NCBI GenBank assembly: GCA_015061285.1
Contig: SUWW01000007.1
Coordinates: 122,007-186,006 of the forward strand
DNA: 64,000 nt
Direction: 5' to 3'
Source: Bacteroidales bacterium
Lineage (GTDB): Bacteria > Bacteroidota > Bacteroidia > Bacteroidales > Marinilabiliaceae
The notes beneath the pieces were generated by a model, which was not told where the DNA came from, did not search any database, and worked only from the letters and a program-made list of their open reading frames with translations. The translations under genes and the position numbers were made by a program. Shown here one piece after another: positions 61,101-64,000 of the stretch. Each line of letters opens with the position of its first letter. Positions within the stretch are counted from its first letter, which is position 1.

Positions 61101-62087
61101 ATGAAACAAGAGGATAATAACATAGCGATATACCAAGACGATAATGGAGCACTTAATGTGTCGGTGCGTTTTGCAGAAGACGATGTATGGCTGACGCAGA
61201 AGCAATTAGCAGAGATATATGCCACAAGTCAGCAGAATATCAGTTTGCACATCGACAATATATACAAAGACGGCGAGCTTCCTCAGGAACGAACTCACAA
61301 GGATTTCTTGTTAGTTCAAAAAGAGGGCGCCAGAAGTGTAAAAAGGAATGTTGCTCATTATAATCTTGACATCGTAATCGCATTAGGTTATAGGGTCCAA
61401 TCGCCTACGGCCACACGCTTTCGCAAATGGGCGACAGAGCGACTGCACGAATATATACAGAAGGGTTTTGCAATCAATGATGAACGACTCAAACAAGGCG
61501 GCAACAGGTACTTCAAGGAGTTGTTGCAACGCATAAGGGACATTCGTTCGTCGGAACGCAATTTCTACCAGCAGGTGACCGATATATATGCAACAAGTAC
61601 AGACTACGACCCGCGAAGCAGCATGACGCGGGAGTTCTTTGCCACAGTGCAGAACAAACTACATTATGCTGTGCACGAACATACAGCGGCTGAACTGATT
61701 TACGAAAGAGTAGATCATGAAAAGCCGTATGTAGGCATGACAAATTTCAAGGGAAACTATGTTACCAAAGACGATGTAAAAATTGCGAAGAACTACCTCT
61801 CGGAGATTGAGCTTCAGCGATTGAACCTAATGGTATCTGGCTTCCTTGATTTCGCTGAATTGCAGGCGTTGGATGAACATCCAATGACGATGAAGGACTG
61901 GGTTGAGACATTGGACAACCAGATAGTTGCAAGTCGGCGTCAACTCCTTGAAGGAAATGGAAAAATCAGTCATGAGCAGGCAATGGATAAAGCGGAAAAG
62001 GAGTATGATGAATACAGAAAGTTGGAACTGAGCAGACTGAAAAGCGACTACGACCTGTTTATTGATGAGACGAAGAAACTGAAATAG
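61101..62087 (+). CDS. RhuM family (Virulence_RhuM) protein
   Basis: A 328-residue cytoplasmic protein; ATG 61101 is chosen over an in-frame TTG at 61086 that lies in the spacer repeat. It has the family signature: V-W-L-T-Q-K-Q-L-A-E-I-Y near residue 31, H-I-D-N-I-Y-K-D-G-E-L near 51, the Y-N-L-D-(I/V)-I-(I/V)-A-(L/V)-G-Y-R-V block near 90, and F-R-x-W-A-T near 108. The rest is charged and helical, with a coiled-coil-like C-terminus. RhuM proteins are found in Salmonella pathogenicity island 3 and widely on mobile elements; the N-terminal part resembles phage KilA-N/antirepressor-like DNA-binding modules. Function is unproven. It is out of character among surface-protein genes and may be a later insertion. 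Confidence 0.9.
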   Translation: MKQEDNNIAIYQDDNGALNVSVRFAEDDVWLTQKQLAEIYATSQQNISLHIDNIYKDGELPQERTHKDFLLVQKEGARSVKRNVAHYNLDIVIALGYRVQSPTATRFRKWATERLHEYIQKGFAINDERLKQGGNRYFKELLQRIRDIRSSERNFYQQVTDIYATSTDYDPRSSMTREFFATVQNKLHYAVHEHTAAELIYERVDHEKPYVGMTNFKGNYVTKDDVKIAKNYLSEIELQRLNLMVSGFLDFAELQALDEHPMTMKDWVETLDNQIVASRRQLLEGNGKISHEQAMDKAEKEYDEYRKLELSRLKSDYDLFIDETKKLK

Positions 62088-62101
62088 TAAATTAGAGAAC
62101 T

Positions 62102-64000
62102 TTGAACCGCTACCTCCACATATTATTCCTCTTGCTCCTGAGCATCACTATCTATGCTCAGCGAGCGCCTATCACCGTAACTACTATACTTACGCCGCCA
62201 TATACCACATCGCTATCCACGATGGCGGAGAGTGGCAGCACACGGTTGATGGTGAATCTGCTTGTTAACGATGTGACAATCACGGAGATACCCGTCAAAC
62301 TCCACATTAAGATGGAGAGCTCGGGCATCACCATCGAGAGCATACCTACACAGGCCGTTGCACCGATGTTTCTCGGTGGCGGTGAGGCGCGCGTGCTCAC
62401 AGGTGACGACTTCGCGCAGTATCTCAACCTCAACAATCTCAACTTCAAAGGCTTCTCAAAAGAGGTATACATAAAAAATGGTCAACTGCCCGCCGGATTG
62501 TGGAAATTTTCGGTCAGCGTAAGGCATTTCTATACCAACAAAACCATCTCCAACATAGGCACGGTGACGGCTTGGATCACGAGCTACAAACCACCCGTTT
62601 TGACAACGCCCAAGGAGGGCGAAATAGCGCCGAGCAACGCCGCATTGCCACTAACATTCAGTTGGCAAGCGAGCAAGCACACAGGCGGTACGGCAGCCAT
62701 AATGTACCGCTTCGAGATGTGGGAGCGGAGGGTTGAAGGCGTACCAGCACAAGCAGTGGCAGCAAGCGTTCCACCAATTTACACCACCGAGACAGCCGGA
62801 TTGACAGCCACCGTGCTCCCCGCCACACTCGCCCTTGAACCTGGCATGAAATATTGCTGGCGCGTTACGGCGTACGACCCGTCGGGCATGGTGACGATAG
62901 AGAACAATGGCGAGTCGGAGGTTAGGACATTCCAATATTTCGAAAAATGTCCCGAAGTATGCGGATTGACGGTAGATATTAAGGATGACACTGGGTATGC
63001 CTCGTGGGAGGAGAACCGACAGCATCTTGGTGGCTACAACTTCGAGTTTTACGACGACGAAGGCACATGCCACAAGACACTGTGGGGCAGTTCGACAAAG
63101 ACGGCTGGCATAGGCGGCGAATACGGCAAGACGTGGCACGTGAGAGTGCAAGGCCTCTGCCGAAGCGGCGTAGAAGGCCCATGGAGCGACTGGGTGGACT
63201 TCAAAATACCCGATGCGTTCAAACCGTTGAAGGATGAGAACGGCAACACGTACGAGTGCGGACGAGAAGTCCCTGAGCGCGTGATAACCAACTTCGAACT
63301 CATCGACAACATACAAAAAGGCGACACACTCGAAGACGAGCGCGGCACAACGAAATACATCGTTCATTCAGCAATAAAAAACGAAGACGGCAGTTTTCGC
63401 GGACTCTCGTACATGAAGTTGAGCATCTGGGGCGTGAAGGTGCTTGGCGAGTACAACAACATGAAGGTGAATACCGATGGTGTGATAATAGGCCGTTACG
63501 CATGGAAATCCGTGAAATCAGACCTGCTTGTTGCCGACCCCGAAGCCATTGAGAAATGGGCTGACGAACTCGCGCTCGAGATGGCTGGCGCTACCTACAA
63601 CAACACCATCAAAGACACCATCGTCCTCGAATATTCACGCGGCATAGTACCATTCGAAACCATAGAGCGCGAAGGCGGTAAATATTATGCCGTAACAAGC
63701 GACGGACACAAGGAAGAAATCACCTCATTCATCAACGGCCAAAAACGCGTAATGGTGAAAGATGGCGACGGCCACGAACTCGTCATCGACAAAGATGGCA
63801 ACGTGATGGGTGTGGAGGAGTATAAGAAGTGCGGGGGAAGCTCCAAACTCCTCAGCGAGCACAACGCCTATCGCGATAGTACGATGGCAACATCGGGCAA
63901 TGTCAAGTTCAGCAAAGTCAAAGATGAAAATTACGGCTTTGATGAATGGCGAGGCGCAGAGTACGACAAAGACGTATACGACAACTTCAACGGCTACCGC
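62102..64000 (+). CDS. Exported TANFOR/fibronectin-III-like protein (3' partial)
   Basis: An open frame of 633 codons runs off the right edge. An in-frame TAG at 62093 forces the start at TTG 62102, 14 bp after the RhuM stop; it opens a signal peptide ending Y-A-Q at about residue 20, and the first ATG lies downstream of it. Residues about 22-170 fit a TANFOR-type domain (opening P-I-T-V-T-T-I-L-x-P-P-Y, then F-L-G-G-G, then L-P-A-G-L-W-x-F-x-V and a closing P-P-V-L-T-T-P). About 170-285 is fibronectin-III-like (F-S-W near its start, Y-C-W-R-V-T-A-Y near its end), and another Fn3-like unit follows to about 370. The rest shown is of unknown type. TANFOR proteins were first seen in Tannerella forsythia surface proteins. 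The domain call was made by eye and is moderate. Confidence 0.72.
   Translation, partial: MNRYLHILFLLLLSITIYAQRAPITVTTILTPPYTTSLSTMAESGSTRLMVNLLVNDVTITEIPVKLHIKMESSGITIESIPTQAVAPMFLGGGEARVLTGDDFAQYLNLNNLNFKGFSKEVYIKNGQLPAGLWKFSVSVRHFYTNKTISNIGTVTAWITSYKPPVLTTPKEGEIAPSNAALPLTFSWQASKHTGGTAAIMYRFEMWERRVEGVPAQAVAASVPPIYTTETAGLTATVLPATLALEPGMKYCWRVTAYDPSGMVTIENNGESEVRTFQYFEKCPEVCGLTVDIKDDTGYASWEENRQHLGGYNFEFYDDEGTCHKTLWGSSTKTAGIGGEYGKTWHVRVQGLCRSGVEGPWSDWVDFKIPDAFKPLKDENGNTYECGREVPERVITNFELIDNIQKGDTLEDERGTTKYIVHSAIKNEDGSFRGLSYMKLSIWGVKVLGEYNNMKVNTDGVIIGRYAWKSVKSDLLVADPEAIEKWADELALEMAGATYNNTIKDTIVLEYSRGIVPFETIEREGGKYYAVTSDGHKEEITSFINGQKRVMVKDGDGHELVIDKDGNVMGVEEYKKCGGSSKLLSEHNAYRDSTMATSGNVKFSKVKDENYGFDEWRGAEYDKDVYDNFNGYR

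Noticed and set aside
62651..63367. A 238-codon open frame on the - strand at the right end
   Set aside because: Opposite the TANFOR-like frame, which has a signal peptide and domain motifs; treated as a shadow.

Overview
The window looks like chromosome from a member of the Bacteroidota, most likely a gut- or rumen-type Bacteroidales that has a type IX secretion system (T9SS). The evidence is SprB-type repeat proteins with type A and type B T9SS sorting domains, a PorP/SprF-family protein, a fused fucokinase/GDP-fucose pyrophosphorylase, a GH10-CE1 xylanase/esterase fusion, a DUF6057-type protein, and promoters matching the Bacteroidota form (TTTG, about 20 bp, TAnnTTTG). Genus cannot be fixed from the sequence alone.

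Layout. (1) 1-23.2 kb, + strand: a giant surface protein, open at the left edge with at least 7,349 residues in the window. It carries about 47 SprB-like repeats, then about 17 repeats of a second kind, two PKD domains and a type B sorting domain. A PorP/SprF partner follows 9 bp later, then a terminator. (2) 23.2-35.2 kb, - strand: a carbohydrate and cell-surface block with a GH2 lipoprotein, a PD40 lipoprotein with one CxxCH motif, a DUF6057-type membrane protein, a small membrane-anchored protein, a secreted GH10-CE1 enzyme, and fkp (L-fucose salvage to GDP-fucose). (3) 35.2-46.5 kb, mostly + strand: a MORN-type exported protein, aroB, aroA, an HD-domain protein, a convergent membrane acyltransferase, a small exported protein, then lpxD-lpxC-lpxA, a FlK-like thioesterase and pgk. 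This is shikimate, lipid A and glycolysis housekeeping. LpxC lacks the C-terminal FabZ half normally fused to it in this phylum. (4) 46.9-64 kb, + strand: a second surface island with a 1,504-residue exported protein of unknown function, a FISUMP lipoprotein, a 2,640-residue SprB-like protein with a type A sorting domain, a RhuM-family protein, and the start of a TANFOR/fibronectin-III-like exported protein that runs off the right edge.

Large-scale structure. Base composition switches inside genes in region 4: about 50% GC before 50.8 kb, about 25-40% from 50.8 to 56.8 kb, and about 60% after 57.5 kb. Two families of short intergenic repeats recur. One (CATCTGTG/AATCTGTG-like) is also embedded in the signal-peptide coding sequence of the PD40 lipoprotein. 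The other (AATTGAAAATTG-like) lies directly before two start codons. No tRNA, rRNA, CRISPR array or insertion sequence was seen.
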